Assembly: GCF_021545335.1 (NCBI RefSeq)
Contig: NZ_CP089312.1
Span: 6,758,001 to 6,822,000, forward strand
From: Streptomyces sp. GQFP
GTDB lineage: Bacteria > Actinomycetota > Actinomycetes > Streptomycetales > Streptomycetaceae
Direction: 5' to 3'
Length of the DNA: 64,000 nucleotides
Shown: positions 18,219 through 28,778 of the stretch, one piece after another
How the letters are laid out: each line of letters begins with the position of its first letter
Numbering within the stretch: position 1 is the stretch's first letter
The notes under the pieces: generated by a model
Databases searched by the model: none
What the model was told of the DNA's origin: nothing
Seen by the model: only the letters and a program-made list of their open reading frames with translations
Translations under genes and position numbers: made by a program

Positions 18219-18460
18219 CGGGACCGGTACGGGACCGGTGTCGGAGCGATCGCGAAAAATGATCGATCAAATGAGTCACAAAGGTCACAGGGGACTTCCG
18301 GAACCAGGGCGAAGGGGGGCAGGATGAGTAGGTTGGCGGCACTGAGTGCCGCCAATAGGCCCAATGGTCGACCCCGAGTGCACTCTCCTGCGCCAAATGG
18401 GGGATGGTAGAGACAGTCAGGGCACCTCGAAGAAGAGGCACTACGTCGGTGAGGGATGAC

Positions 18461-19759
<1,299 letters not shown>

Positions 19760-19795
19760 GAGCTCCGCAGGAAGTGCGGTACTGAAGCCGCGGGT

Positions 19796-19840
19796 CCGTC
19801 GTGGCTGGTCGCGCAGTTCCCCGCGCCCCTTTGGGGCGCG
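19796..19840 (-). repeat. Dispersed intergenic element, copy A
   Basis: Reverse complement of the motif GGGGAACTGCGCGACCAGCC followed by CACGACGG. It abuts an 8-bp hairpin (arms 19822-19829 and 19833-19840). Copies B, C and D of the same element occur at 24853, 38161 and 44948. Confidence 0.75.
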
Positions 19841-19884
19841 GGTGAACCGCGCCTGACTTCGCGCGGACCCTGTTTTGCCAAAGC

Positions 19885-19937
19885 GGAAGGCGCCCTGCCG
19901 ACGGTCCCCCCACGGGCCGGCGTACAGGGCGCCTTCC
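19885..19937 (+). terminator. Inverted repeat downstream of citA
   Basis: Perfect 13-bp arms (19885-19897 and 19925-19937) around a 27-base loop. It lies about 125 bases past the citA stop and is a plausible transcription terminator. Confidence 0.55.
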
Positions 19938-20454
19938 CATGTCCCGGTGCGGATTCCCCCCACGGGATCCGGCCGGGCGTTCGAGAGGACAGCGCCTGAA
20001 TTCGCTATCACTGGTATGCAGGCTGCCGAAGCTGCCGTTGTGTTGAGCAGAACGAGCAAAACTCGTCGCACTCCTGCTGTGTGCGGTCTGCCGGGACGCG
20101 CACGCTGGGGTGGGCCGCTCAAGCTTCCCGGTGTACGTGTCCCGGCAACGCATTTCCGAGGACGTCCCCCAAGACATCCTCAGACGTCAGCCAACGCCCC
20201 CCAAGACGCTGTCTGACATCGCCAACTTAGACCTTCGAAGCCCTTCGATGGTTACCTTCACAGCACTGTGATCTGCGTCTCTCGCATTTGTCCTTCGGAT
20301 ACGCCAGATCCCGGTTGTCGCGACCGGGACCCCAGCGTAAGGATGATGCGGGAGCCTTGTGAAGAGCTTATGTGAGGCTCGCGTTGGACTCCATAGGCTC
20401 TTTGACAACGACTTGGGCATACTCACGGTAACTTCGGGCAGATCCCGGCTGCCC

Positions 20455-22749
20455 TCAGCGGAACGTACGCAGTCGGAGGCTGTTCGTCACCACGAACACC
20501 GACGAGAACGCCATCGCGGCCCCCGCGATCATCGGATTGAGCAGTCCGGCGGCGGCCAGCGGCAGCGCGGCCACGTTGTAGCCGAAGGCCCACAGCAGGT
20601 TGCCCTTGATGGTCGTGAGCGTCTTCCGGGACAGCCGGATGGCGTCGGCGGCCACCCGCAGATCCCCGCGCACGAGTGTCAGATCGCTCGCCTCGATCGC
20701 CGCGTCCGTGCCCGTACCCATCGCCAGGCCCAGATCTGCGGTCGCCAGCGCCGCCGCGTCGTTGACCCCGTCGCCGACCATCGCGACGGCGCGCCCCTCG
20801 TCCTGCAGCCGCCGTACGACGTCGACCTTCTCCTCGGGCAGCACCTCGGCGATGACATCCGCGGAGTCGATCCCGACGGCCTTCGCGACCGCCTCCGCGA
20901 CCGCCCGGTTGTCCCCGGTCAGCAGCACCGGCGTGAGCCCCAGAGCGCGCAGCTCGCGCACGGCCTCGGCGCTGGTCTCCTTGACCGCGTCGGCGACGGT
21001 GAGGACACCGCGTGCCACCCCGTCCCAGGCCACCACGACGGCCGTACGTCCGCCGCTCTCGGCCTCGGCCTTCGCGCGGGCCAATTCCTCCGGGAGCGGC
21101 TCCGACAGCCCGTCCACGAGCCGCCCCACGGCCACCTCGTGGCCGTCCACCCGCCCTCGTACGCCCCGCCCCGGCACGTTCTCGAAGGACGCGACCTCCG
21201 GCAGCGCCCCGACCCGTTCCTCCGCCCCCGCCGCGATCGCCCGCGCGACCGGATGCTCGGAGGCGTGTTCGAGGGCGCCCGCGAGTCGCAGTACCTGCTT
21301 CTCGTCGGCGCCCTCGGCGACGTACACCTCCTGGAGAGTCATACGTCCCGTCGTCACCGTGCCCGTCTTGTCCAGGACGATCGTGTCGACGCGGCGCGTG
21401 GACTCCAGGACCTCGGGGCCCCTGATGAGGATGCCGAGCTGCGCCCCGCGCCCGGTGCCGACCATGAGCGCGGTCGGCGTGGCGAGCCCCAGCGCACAGG
21501 GGCAGGCGATGATCAGCACGGCGACGGCGGCGGTGAAGGCGGAGACGGTCTCGCCCGTGACCCCGAGCCAGACCCCGAACGTACCGACGGCGATCAGCAG
21601 CACCACCGGGACGAAGATCCCGGAGATCCGGTCGGTGAGCCGCTGCACCTCGGCCTTGCCGTTCTGCGCGTCCTCCACCAGCCGGGCCATCCGCGCGAGT
21701 TGGGTGTCCGCGCCGACCCGGGTGGCCTCGACGACCAGCCGGCCCCCGACGTTCACGGTCGCACCGGTGACGGCGTCCCCGGCACCGACATCGACCGGCA
21801 CGGACTCGCCGGTCAGCATCGAGGCGTCGACCGCAGAGACACCCTCGACGACGGTGCCGTCGGTGGCGACCTTCTCGCCGGGCCGTACGACGAACCGGTC
21901 CCCGATCGCCAACTCACCCACGGGAACGCGCACTTCACGCCCACCGCGCAGCACGGAGACGTCCTTGGCACCGAGTTGCATCAGCGCACGCAATGCAGCA
22001 CCCGAACGCCGCTTGGCGCGGGCTTCCAGATAACGCCCGAGAAGGATGAACGCGACGACTCCGGCGGCGACTTCGAGATAGATCTCGGAGGCACCACCGG
22101 CGCCGGCCCGGGAGGCGGTGAACGAAAAACTCTCCCGCACCCCCATCCCGTCCATGCCGTCCATCCCGGGCATCGCGGCTCTGCCCGCGTCGCCCCAGAA
22201 CAGTGCCCACAGGGACCAGCCGAAAGCGGCGAGCGTACCGACCGACACCAGGGTGTCCATCGTGGCCGCGCCGTGCCGCGCGTTGGTGAACGCGGCCCGG
22301 TGGAACGGCAGTCCGCCCCAGACGACGACCGGCGAGGCGAGCGTCAGCGCGAGCCATCGCCAGTTGTCGAACTGGAGCGCGGGAATCATGGACATCAGGA
22401 CGACGGGCGCGGCGAGCAGGGCGGAGACGAGGAGCCGCTGCCGGAGCGCGCCCAACTCGGGGTCGTCGTCACGCTCGGCAGGAGCCGCCGCCACCGGTAC
22501 CGGTGGCGGCGGCTCCTCGGCGGTGTACCCCGTCTTCACGACGGTGGCGATCAGATCGCCGACCCCGACCCCGTCGGCGTACGAGACCTTGGCCTTCTCC
22601 GTCGCGTAGTTGACCGTCGCGGAGACGCCCTCCATACGGTTGAGCTTCTTCTCGACGCGGGCCGCGCACGAGGCGCAGGTCATCCCGCCGATGGCCAGCT
22701 CGACCTCGTAGGGAGTGGCTATAGGGGTGCCGGTGCCGGTGCTGATCAT
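20455..22749 (-). CDS. copA: Copper-translocating P-type ATPase
   Basis: 764-residue P1B-type ATPase exporting Cu(I). There is one N-terminal heavy-metal-associated domain with [12 protein letters not shown] (about 22-33), eight predicted membrane segments, the transmembrane copper site A-C-P-C-A-L, the phosphatase T-G-E-S, the phosphorylated aspartate in DKTGT and the hinge [13 protein letters not shown] short methionine-rich loop (about [11 protein letters not shown]) between early membrane helices may bind copper. It is 27 bases downstream of copZ, in one operon that also carries a CsoR-type palindrome at its head. Confidence 0.95.
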   Translation of the reverse strand: MISTGTGTPIATPYEVELAIGGMTCASCAARVEKKLNRMEGVSATVNYATEKAKVSYADGVGVGDLIATVVKTGYTAEEPPPPVPVAAAPAERDDDPELGALRQRLLVSALLAAPVVLMSMIPALQFDNWRWLALTLASPVVVWGGLPFHRAAFTNARHGAATMDTLVSVGTLAAFGWSLWALFWGDAGRAAMPGMDGMDGMGVRESFSFTASRAGAGGASEIYLEVAAGVVAFILLGRYLEARAKRRSGAALRALMQLGAKDVSVLRGGREVRVPVGELAIGDRFVVRPGEKVATDGTVVEGVSAVDASMLTGESVPVDVGAGDAVTGATVNVGGRLVVEATRVGADTQLARMARLVEDAQNGKAEVQRLTDRISGIFVPVVLLIAVGTFGVWLGVTGETVSAFTAAVAVLIIACPCALGLATPTALMVGTGRGAQLGILIRGPEVLESTRRVDTIVLDKTGTVTTGRMTLQEVYVAEGADEKQVLRLAGALEHASEHPVARAIAAGAEERVGALPEVASFENVPGRGVRGRVDGHEVAVGRLVDGLSEPLPEELARAKAEAESGGRTAVVVAWDGVARGVLTVADAVKETSAEAVRELRALGLTPVLLTGDNRAVAEAVAKAVGIDSADVIAEVLPEEKVDVVRRLQDEGRAVAMVGDGVNDAAALATADLGLAMGTGTDAAIEASDLTLVRGDLRVAADAIRLSRKTLTTIKGNLLWAFGYNVAALPLAAAGLLNPMIAGAAMAFSSVFVVTNSLRLRTFR

Positions 22750-22776
22750 GGTGGCCGCGCCCGTCCGTCCGTACGG

Positions 22777-23016
22777 TCAGACCCGGCCGGCCAGCTCGAA
22801 GCCCGCCTCGTCCACCGCGGCGCGGACGGCGGCCTCGTCGAGCGGGGCCTCGGACACGACGGTGACCTCACCGGTGGCGGCGACGGCCTGCACGGAGGTC
22901 ACCCCGGCCAGCTCCGAGATCTCGCTCGACACCGAGCCCTCGCAGTGCCCGCAGCTCATTCCGGTCACCTGGTAGACGGCGGTGACGGAACCCTGGGTGT
23001 CGGTCTGAGCGGTCAT
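22777..23016 (-). CDS. copZ: Copper chaperone, heavy-metal-associated domain
   Basis: 79-residue HMA-domain protein with the metal motif M-S-C-G-H-C (about 19-24) in a ferredoxin-like fold. The His in the middle of the CxxC is typical for actinobacterial CopZ. It shuttles Cu(I) to CopA. I prefer ATG 23016, preceded by AGAGGAG, over upstream in-frame starts. It lies immediately upstream of copA. Confidence 0.93.
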   Translation of the reverse strand: MTAQTDTQGSVTAVYQVTGMSCGHCEGSVSSEISELAGVTSVQAVAATGEVTVVSEAPLDEAAVRAAVDEAGFELAGRV

Positions 23017-23108
23017 GTCGTTGCTCCTCTGCGAAGTGTCGTCGGGGGCGTCATCGTGGCGCACAAGCCCTGTGACCCCACTGGCCCCTTGTGAGTCTCA
23101 CCCTACTA

Positions 23109-23123
23109 TACCCCTGGGGGGTA
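23109..23123. promoter_or_regulatory. CsoR-type copper operator in the copZ/alcohol dehydrogenase divergent region
   Basis: TACCCCTGGGGGGTA is a GC-arm palindrome of the form TACCCC-N3-GGGGTA, matching the pseudo-dyads bound by the copper sensor CsoR in Streptomyces and Mycobacterium. It is about 93 bases before the copZ start and 65 before the divergent dehydrogenase start. No csoR gene is in the window. Confidence 0.7.
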
Positions 23124-23187
23124 CTTCACTCGTGACAGTGGCAAGATCTCCGGTACGAGAGACGGCGACTGCGAAGGCGAGGGGCCC

Positions 23188-24231
23188 ATGCGTGCGGTGG
23201 TGTTCGAGCGGTACGGGGAGTCGGCCGAGGTACGGGAGGTGCCGGACCCGGTGCCCGCGCCGCACGGCGTCGTGGTGCGCGTCGAGGCCACCGGGCTGTG
23301 CCGCAGCGACTGGCACGGCTGGATGGGCCACGACTCCGACATCGCGCTGCCGCACGTGCCGGGCCATGAACTCGCGGGTGTCGTCGAGGCGGTCGGCGCC
23401 GGAGTGACCGGCTGGCGTTCCGGCGACCGGGTGACGGTCCCCTTCGTCTGCGCCTGCGGAAGCTGCCCGTCGTGCGCGGCCGGGGACCAGCAGGTGTGCG
23501 AGCGGCAGACCCAGCCGGGGTTCACGCACTGGGGTTCGTTCGCGGAGTTCGTGGCGCTGGACCACGCCGACGTGAACCTGGTCGCCGTACCGGAGGGCAT
23601 GTCCTACGCCACGGCGGCCTCACTGGGCTGCCGGTTCGCGACGGCGTACCGCGCGGTCGTCCAGCAGGGCCGGGTGGCGGCGGGGGAGTGGGTCGCGGTG
23701 CACGGGTGCGGCGGGGTTGGCCTGTCGGCGGTGATGATCGCGGCGGCGGCCGGGGCGAGGGTGGTCGCGGTGGACGTGTCACCCGGGGCCCTGGAGTTGG
23801 CGCGGAAGTTCGGCGCGGTGGAGTGCGTGAACGCGGCGACGACGGGCGACACGGCAGCGGCGGTACGCGACCTGACGGGCGGCGGCGCCCACGTGTCCCT
23901 GGACGCACTCGGCTCACCGGTAACCTGCGCGTCCTCGGTGAACAGCCTGCGCCGCAGAGGCCGCCACGTCCAGGTGGGCCTGCTGCCGTCTTCCGAGGGC
24001 ACGACCCCGGTCCCGATGGCCCGCGCGATCGCCCTGGAACTCGAACTCCTGGGCAGCCACGGCATGGCGGCCCACACCTACCCGCCGATGCTGGAACTGG
24101 TCCGGGCGGGTGTACTACGCCCGGACCTCCTGGTCACGTCCACGATCCCCCTGACGGAATCCCCGACGGCCCTGGCGGAGATGGGCACGGCGTCGGGGGC
24201 GGGGGCGACGGTGATCGAGCCGTGGCGCTGA
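23188..24231 (+). CDS. Zinc-dependent alcohol dehydrogenase, MDR family
   Basis: 347-residue medium-chain dehydrogenase. Catalytic zinc ligands are visible as C in [13 protein letters not shown] in GHELAG, and the structural-zinc cysteine lobe [17 protein letters not shown]. The Rossmann motif [10 protein letters not shown] follows near residue 172, and the aspartate after VVAVDVS suggests NAD preference. Substrate unknown. It is divergent from copZ, and its promoter region shares the CsoR-like palindrome. The short spacing after GGCGAGGGG favours the ATG at 23188. Confidence 0.9.
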   Translation: MRAVVFERYGESAEVREVPDPVPAPHGVVVRVEATGLCRSDWHGWMGHDSDIALPHVPGHELAGVVEAVGAGVTGWRSGDRVTVPFVCACGSCPSCAAGDQQVCERQTQPGFTHWGSFAEFVALDHADVNLVAVPEGMSYATAASLGCRFATAYRAVVQQGRVAAGEWVAVHGCGGVGLSAVMIAAAAGARVVAVDVSPGALELARKFGAVECVNAATTGDTAAAVRDLTGGGAHVSLDALGSPVTCASSVNSLRRRGRHVQVGLLPSSEGTTPVPMARAIALELELLGSHGMAAHTYPPMLELVRAGVLRPDLLVTSTIPLTESPTALAEMGTASGAGATVIEPWR

Positions 24232-24250
24232 ACCAGATTCACCTCGCCCC

Positions 24251-24340
24251 CGCCGGACGGGCTGGGTATTTCAGCCCGTCCGGCGTTTGAGGACGAGCGC
24301 GTTCAGCGCGACAAGGGGGGTCTGGGGGCGCAGCCCCCAG
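24251..24340 (+). terminator. Tandem hairpins downstream of the alcohol dehydrogenase, common Streptomyces intergenic unit
   Basis: A perfect 14-bp inverted repeat (24251-24264 and 24272-24285, loop GGTATTT) is followed by a TTTGAGGACGAG stretch and a second 8-bp hairpin (24322-24329 and 24333-24340). This composite (GCCGGACGGGCTG..., then GGGGTCTGGGGGCGCAGCCCCC) is a very frequent intergenic motif in Streptomyces genomes, from memory. It probably terminates both convergent transcripts. Confidence 0.65.
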
Positions 24341-24383
24341 GGATGGGAACGGGTAGGGGCGGCGGGGGCGAAAGAAACCCTGC

Positions 24384-24584
24384 TCAGTCGTCTCTTCGGC
24401 CCCGGTTCCCCGGCCGCGCCGCGACCCACGCCCGCACAGTATCCGCGTACCAGAAGGGCTTCCCGCTCTCCACATGGTCGGGCGGGGGCAGCAGGCCGTG
24501 CTTGCGGTACGAGCGGACGGTGTCCGGCTGGACGCGGATGTGTGCGGCGATCTCTTTGTACGACCAGAGCCGTCGGTCGGTCAT
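24384..24584 (-). CDS. Small helix-turn-helix (MerR/excisionase-like) protein
   Basis: 66-residue protein that is almost entirely a winged HTH: W-S-Y-K-E-I-A-A-H-I-R-V-Q-P-D-T-V-R-S-Y-R-K-H-G-L-L-P-P-P, then an F-W-Y wing. This is the DNA-binding half of MerR/BldC-like or excisionase proteins without an effector domain. ATG 24584 has GGGAGG 8 bases upstream. Target unknown; no phage or integrase genes are adjacent, so a role as an excisionase is unlikely. Confidence 0.82.
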   Translation of the reverse strand: MTDRRLWSYKEIAAHIRVQPDTVRSYRKHGLLPPPDHVESGKPFWYADTVRAWVAARPGNRGRRDD

Positions 24585-24927
24585 CGGTGCACCTCCCTGC
24601 GCGCGTCACGGGGTCGGCCAGGGTCGGCCGTCGGGGGAGCCGGACGCGGCGCTTGGCGATCACAAGGCCTTTGCCCGGTGAACACCCTGCGGTGACCCTG
24701 GGTAATCGACTGTTGACGTGGCGTAGCGAAGAACCCGCGTACGCGCGACATGTGTGACGAGAGGGGGTTGTTTGTGACGCGAGTGCCACAAAGGCGCACG
24801 CCCGCAGACCGGAGTGGTGAGTTGACCTGCGGGTGTACGCCCAGTAGGAGGAGCGGGGAACTGCGCGACCAGCCACGACGGGCCCCGCAGCCGCCCGACT
24901 ACCCCTTACCGTCCCGCCCGTGGAGCG
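24585..24927. other. Intergenic region with repeat element copy B
   Basis: No gene seen. It contains the promoter side of the HTH gene, the ATGTGTGACG/GTTTGTGACGCG direct-repeat-like stretch around 24748-24785, and repeat copy B at 24853-24881. Confidence 0.5.
24853..24881 (+). repeat. Dispersed intergenic element, copy B
   Basis: Contains GCGGGGAACTGCGCGACC followed by AGCCACGACGG. It is identical over 29 bases to the reverse complement of copy A. Unlike copies A and C it has no strong flanking hairpin. Confidence 0.75.
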
Positions 24928-25866
24928 TTACGCCCCGCAAGATCGAAGAAACGCCCGAGTCCGCTGCGCGATAGGCAGCGGAGCGTCCGGCTCGCACGGA
25001 TACATGTCCTGCTCGACGATCGCGAACAGCTCCACGTCCAGCTTCTGCGCGGCAGCCAGCACCGGACCCAACTCCGGTACGCCGGCCGGCGGCTCGCACA
25101 TCACGCCGCGGGCGACCGCCGGACCGAACGGGACCTCGTTCGCCCGTACGTCCGCGAGGATCTCAGGGTCGACCTGCTTGAGGTGGAGGTACCCGATCCG
25201 CTCGCCGTAGGTCTCGATCAGCTTGACGCTGTCGCCGCCGCAGTAGGCGTAGTGGCCCGTGTCCAGGCACAGCGAGACGAGCGACGAGTCGGTGCCGTCG
25301 AGGAAGCGTGTGACGTTCGCCTCGCTGTCGATGTGGGTGTCGGCGTGCGGGTGGACGACGATCTGCAGGCCGTACCGCTCCCGCACCTCGTGGCCCAGCC
25401 GCTCGGTCAGCGAGGTGAGGTTTCGCCACTGCTCGGGCGTCAGCGTGTCCGGCTCCAGCACCTCGCCGGTCTTGTCGTCCCGCCAGAAGGACGGGATGAC
25501 CACCAGGTGGGACGCCTCCATGGCCTGCGCGAGCACCGCGTTGTCCGCGACGTGCGCCCAGGTCTTCTCCCAGACGGACTCGCCGTGGTGCAGCCCGGTG
25601 AAGACCGTGCCGGCGGACACCTTCAGGCCGCGCTTGGCCGTCTCCTCGGTGAGGACGGCGGGGTCGGTCGGCAGGTACCCGTACGGGCCCAGCTCGATCC
25701 ACTCGTACCCGGACTGCGAGACCTCGTCGAGGAAGCGCTGCCAGGGAACCTGCTTGGGGTCGTCCGGGAACCACACGCCCCAGGAGTCGGGCGCCGAGCC
25801 GATCCTGATGCGCGACAGCGGGGATCCCGACGGGGAGGAAGGGGACTGAGGCGACAACGTAGTCAT
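24928..25866 (-). CDS. Sugar phosphate isomerase/epimerase, IolE-like (inosose dehydratase family)
   Basis: 312-residue AP-endonuclease-2-type TIM barrel. Characteristic phrases are IGSAPDSWGVWFPDD near the start, YEWIELGPYGYLP, and the metal-site stretches VHPHADTH, CLDTGHYAYCGGD and YLHLKQV. The family dehydrates scyllo-inosose or isomerises related sugars. It is divergent from iolC with the shared 169-base control region, so it belongs to the inositol catabolic set. IolE versus IolH/IolI cannot be settled by eye. Confidence 0.85.
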   Translation of the reverse strand: MTTLSPQSPSSPSGSPLSRIRIGSAPDSWGVWFPDDPKQVPWQRFLDEVSQSGYEWIELGPYGYLPTDPAVLTEETAKRGLKVSAGTVFTGLHHGESVWEKTWAHVADNAVLAQAMEASHLVVIPSFWRDDKTGEVLEPDTLTPEQWRNLTSLTERLGHEVRERYGLQIVVHPHADTHIDSEANVTRFLDGTDSSLVSLCLDTGHYAYCGGDSVKLIETYGERIGYLHLKQVDPEILADVRANEVPFGPAVARGVMCEPPAGVPELGPVLAAAQKLDVELFAIVEQDMYPCEPDAPLPIAQRTRAFLRSCGA

Positions 25867-25916
25867 GGGCGCCAGCTTCAGCCGATGCCGGGACGCGTGT
25901 CAAGGTCTGGTCCGAA

Positions 25917-25961
25917 TGTCCGGACAAAGTATTGACAGGGCTCCGGGAGGCGGGCTAGACC
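25917..25961 (+). promoter_or_regulatory. Promoter and palindrome for the iol operon
   Basis: The perfect 10-bp palindrome TGTCCGGACA (25917-25926) is directly followed by TTGACA (25932-25937), an 18-base spacer and TAGACC (25956-25961). This is a consensus-like vegetative promoter with a potential repressor site abutting the -35. The regulator is not encoded in the window. Confidence 0.6.
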
Positions 25962-25980
25962 TGACTGCGAGCCGCTGTGT

Positions 25981-26020
25981 CGCGAAGTGATGCGAAGAGA
26001 CACGAAGAGACGCGAAGAGA
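25981..26020 (+). repeat. Four 10-bp repeats in the iolC leader
   Basis: CGCGAAGTGA, TGCGAAGAGA, CACGAAGAGA and CGCGAAGAGA follow head to tail. They lie just before the iolC ribosome binding site and are purine-rich on the coding strand. Confidence 0.7.
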
Positions 26021-26035
26021 ACCGAGGGGAAGTCG

Positions 26036-26986
26036 ATGGCGTACGACCTGATCACCATGGGGCGGATCGGAGTGGACCTGTATCCACTGCAGACCGGTGT
26101 GCCGCTCGCCCAGGTGACGTCCTTCGGAAAGTTCCTCGGCGGATCGGCGACGAACGTCGCGGTCGCCGCGTCCCGCCTCGGGCGGAGCACCGCGGTGATC
26201 ACGCGGACCGGCGACGACGCCTTCGGCCGGTATCTGCACGACGCCCTGCGCGACTTCGGCGTCGACGACCGCTGGGTCACGTCGGTCCCCGGGCTCAACA
26301 CCCCGGTCACGTTCTGCGAGGTGTTCCCGCCGGACGACTTCCCGCTGTACTTCTACCGCCAGCCCAAGGCGCCGGACCTCGAGATCGACGCCCACGAGCT
26401 GGACCTGGACGCGGTCCGCGAGGCGAAGATCTTCTGGGTGACGGGCACCGGCCTGAGCGAGGAGCCCAGCCGCACGGCGACCCTGGCCGCCCTCAGCCAC
26501 CGCGCCAAGTCCGGTACGACGGTCTTCGACCTCGACTGGCGCCCCATGTTTTGGAAGAACCCGGAAGAAGCCCGACCGTTCTACGTCGAGGCCCTCCGCC
26601 ACACCACCGTCGCCGTCGGCAACCTGGACGAGGTCGAGGTGGCGACCGGTGTACGCGAGCCGCACGCCGCCGCCCGCGCCCTCCTCGACGCCGGGGTCGA
26701 ACTGGCGGTCGTCAAGCAGGGCCCGAAGGGTGTTCTCGCGGTCAACAGCAAGGGTGAGAGCGCCGAGGTGCCCCCGCTCCCGGTGACCGTCCTCAACGGC
26801 CTCGGCGCCGGCGACGCCTTCGGCGGCTCCCTCTGTCACGGCCTCCTCGAAGGCTGGGAGCTGGAACGCATCATGCGCCACGCCAACGCGGCCGGCGCGA
26901 TCGTCGCCTCCCGCCTGGAGTGCTCGTCGGCGATGCCCACCCCGACCGAGGTCGAGGCGGCACTGGCGGCGGGGGCGGTTCTGTGA
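26036..26986 (+). CDS. iolC: 5-dehydro-2-deoxygluconokinase
   Basis: 316-residue PfkB-family kinase phosphorylating 5-dehydro-2-deoxygluconate in inositol catabolism. The first PfkB block is GGSATNVAVAASRLGR (about 40-55), and the catalytic region N-G-L-G-A-G-D-A-F-G-G-S-L is near 255-267. The N-terminal MGRIGVDLYP is typical of IolC rather than ribokinase. Its stop overlaps the next gene's GTG (GTGA). Start chosen at ATG with GAGGGGAAG upstream. Confidence 0.93.
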   Translation: MAYDLITMGRIGVDLYPLQTGVPLAQVTSFGKFLGGSATNVAVAASRLGRSTAVITRTGDDAFGRYLHDALRDFGVDDRWVTSVPGLNTPVTFCEVFPPDDFPLYFYRQPKAPDLEIDAHELDLDAVREAKIFWVTGTGLSEEPSRTATLAALSHRAKSGTTVFDLDWRPMFWKNPEEARPFYVEALRHTTVAVGNLDEVEVATGVREPHAAARALLDAGVELAVVKQGPKGVLAVNSKGESAEVPPLPVTVLNGLGAGDAFGGSLCHGLLEGWELERIMRHANAAGAIVASRLECSSAMPTPTEVEAALAAGAVL

Positions 26987-27933
26987 GCGCCACCGCACCG
27001 GCCGGCAACGGCACCAACCCCCTTGCCACTCCTGCCCCCCTCACCCCGCTCGCCCCCGTCGACATCTCCGCCCTCGCCACCACCCGCGCCCGTCACCCCG
27101 AGGCCATCGCGGAAGCCGCCGCCCGCCGGACCCGGCGCCCCCTCCTCGGCGACTCCGGCCGGCTGATGATCGTCGCCGCCGACCACCCGGCCCGTGGCGC
27201 CCTCGGGGTCGGCAACCGCAAGCTGGCCATGGCCAACCGGGCCGACCTGCTCGAACGCCTGTGCCTCGCCCTGTCCCGCCCCGGTGTCGACGGTGTCCTC
27301 GCGACCGCCGACATCCTGGACGACCTGCTGCTCCTCGGCGCGCTCGACGGCAAGGTCGTCATGGGGTCGATGAACCGCGGCGGCCTCTCCGGCGCCACCT
27401 TCGAGCTCGACGACCGCTTCACCGGCCACCGCCCCGAGGACATGGCCCGCCTCGGCTTCGACGCCGGCAAGCTCCTCGTACGCATCGACTACGACGACCC
27501 GGGCTCCCTCACCACCCTGGAGTCCACGGCCCACGCGATCGACGCGATGGCGGAACGCCAACTCCCGCTCTTCGTCGAGCCGTTCATCAGCAGGCGCGGC
27601 CCCGACGGCAAGGTCCGCAACGACCTCTCCGCCGAGGCCGTCACCAAGTCCATCGCCATCGCCTCGGGCCTGGGCGGCAGTTCGGCGTACACCTGGCTGA
27701 AGGTGCCCGTCACGGAGAACCCGGACGACATGGCCGAGGTCATGCAGACCTCCGCTCTGCCCGCCGTGCTCCTCGGCGGCGAGGTCGGGGACGACCAGGA
27801 GGGCGCGTACGAGAAGTGGCGCGGCGCGCTCCAACTCCCCACCGTCCAGGGCCTGGTGGTCGGCCGCTCGCTGCTGTACCCGGCGGACGGCGATGTCACC
27901 GCAGCCGTGGACACCGCCGTCGGACTTCTGTGA
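26983..27933 (+). CDS. Cgl0159-family (beta/alpha)8 protein, probable DKGP aldolase of the inositol pathway
   Basis: About 316 residues, GTG start overlapping iolC. The pattern MIVAADHPARGALGVG, VMGSMNRGGL, and a lysine-containing WLKVPV strand matches the actinobacterial Cgl0159-type TIM-barrel proteins that replace IolJ in iol operons. A Lys near residue 243 could form the Schiff base of a class I aldolase splitting 2-deoxy-5-keto-gluconate-6-phosphate to dihydroxyacetone phosphate and malonate semialdehyde. The assignment rests on operon position and family resemblance; the activity is inferred. Confidence 0.75.
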   Translation: MSATAPAGNGTNPLATPAPLTPLAPVDISALATTRARHPEAIAEAAARRTRRPLLGDSGRLMIVAADHPARGALGVGNRKLAMANRADLLERLCLALSRPGVDGVLATADILDDLLLLGALDGKVVMGSMNRGGLSGATFELDDRFTGHRPEDMARLGFDAGKLLVRIDYDDPGSLTTLESTAHAIDAMAERQLPLFVEPFISRRGPDGKVRNDLSAEAVTKSIAIASGLGGSSAYTWLKVPVTENPDDMAEVMQTSALPAVLLGGEVGDDQEGAYEKWRGALQLPTVQGLVVGRSLLYPADGDVTAAVDTAVGLL

Positions 27934-27941
27934 GGCGCGCG

Positions 27942-28778
27942 ATGACCGGCGGCAGCGACAACAGCCTTTACGTCGGACGCGGCACCTCCGCGAACGCGCA
28001 GTACGCCGTCGACATCGACCCCAAGCGGGCCGGCTGGACCCACAGCAGTCTGCGCGTCGTCGAGTTGGCGCCCGGCGGTACGCATATGTTCACCACCGGT
28101 GACAGCGAGTGGATCGTACTGCCGCTCAATGGCGGCTGTACGGTGCAAGTAGAGGACGGCACGGCGCACGACGAGTTCCAACTCCTGGGCAGGGAAAGCG
28201 TGTTCGCGTCGGTCTCCGACTTCGCGTACGTACCCCGCGACGCCCGGGCACAGATCGCCTCCGGCGCGGGAGGCCGCTTCGCCCTGGCAGGAGCGAAGTG
28301 CGGGCGACGACTCCCCGCTCGCTACGGCCCCGCGCCGGAGGTCCCCGTCGAAGAGCGCGGCAGCGGCAGCCAGTTGAGGCACGTCCGCAACTTCGCCTCG
28401 GCCGACGCCTTCGACTGCGACAAGCTGATCGCGGTCGAGGTCATCACTCCCGGCGGCAACTGGTCCTCGTACCCGCCGCACAAGCACGACGAGCAAGTGC
28501 CGGGCGTGGAAGCGGAGTTGGAGGAGATCTACTACTTCGAGATCGACGGCCCGAACGGTTTCGGCTATCAGCGCGTATCCCCTTCCCGTGAGGGCGGATC
28601 CGACGTCCTCGCGGAGGTCCGCTCCGGCGACGCCGTCCTCGTACCCGACGGATGGCACGGTCCGTCCATCGCCCAGCCCGGTCACGACATGTACTACCTC
28701 AACGTCATGGCGGGGCCGGGTGAGACGAGGGAATGGCGGATCTGCTTCCACCCGGACCATACGGAGGGATACCGATGA
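27942..28778 (+). CDS. iolB: 5-deoxy-glucuronate isomerase
   Basis: 278-residue cupin-type isomerase converting 5-deoxyglucuronate to 5-dehydro-2-deoxygluconate. Diagnostic text: ITPGGNWSSYPPHKHD with the metal-binding H-K-H, then E-E-I-Y-Y-F-E, and PDGWHGPS near the end. ATG 27942 is 9 bases after the previous stop; an in-frame GTG at 27930 is possible. Stop and iolD start overlap (ATGA). Confidence 0.94.
   Translation: MTGGSDNSLYVGRGTSANAQYAVDIDPKRAGWTHSSLRVVELAPGGTHMFTTGDSEWIVLPLNGGCTVQVEDGTAHDEFQLLGRESVFASVSDFAYVPRDARAQIASGAGGRFALAGAKCGRRLPARYGPAPEVPVEERGSGSQLRHVRNFASADAFDCDKLIAVEVITPGGNWSSYPPHKHDEQVPGVEAELEEIYYFEIDGPNGFGYQRVSPSREGGSDVLAEVRSGDAVLVPDGWHGPSIAQPGHDMYYLNVMAGPGETREWRICFHPDHTEGYR

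Larger units (their letters stand above)
19760..20454. other. Long intergenic region between citA and copA
   Basis: No convincing gene. It holds repeat element copy A (19796-19840), the terminator-like hairpin at 19885, and a segment from about 20000 to 20450 that is visibly richer in A/T than its surroundings. A small hairpin (arms 20309-20315 and 20323-20329) and a 79-codon minus-strand frame ending at 20187 without recognisable features lie in the latter part. The AT-rich half could be a remnant of decayed sequence or a control region. Confidence 0.5.

Noticed and set aside
20187-20426. 79-codon minus-strand frame upstream of copA
   Set aside because: No ribosome site, no family, unusual Ser/Lys content for this genome; probably noncoding.
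24384-24584. HTH gene as excisionase of an integrated element
   Set aside because: No integrase, attachment repeats or phage genes nearby.
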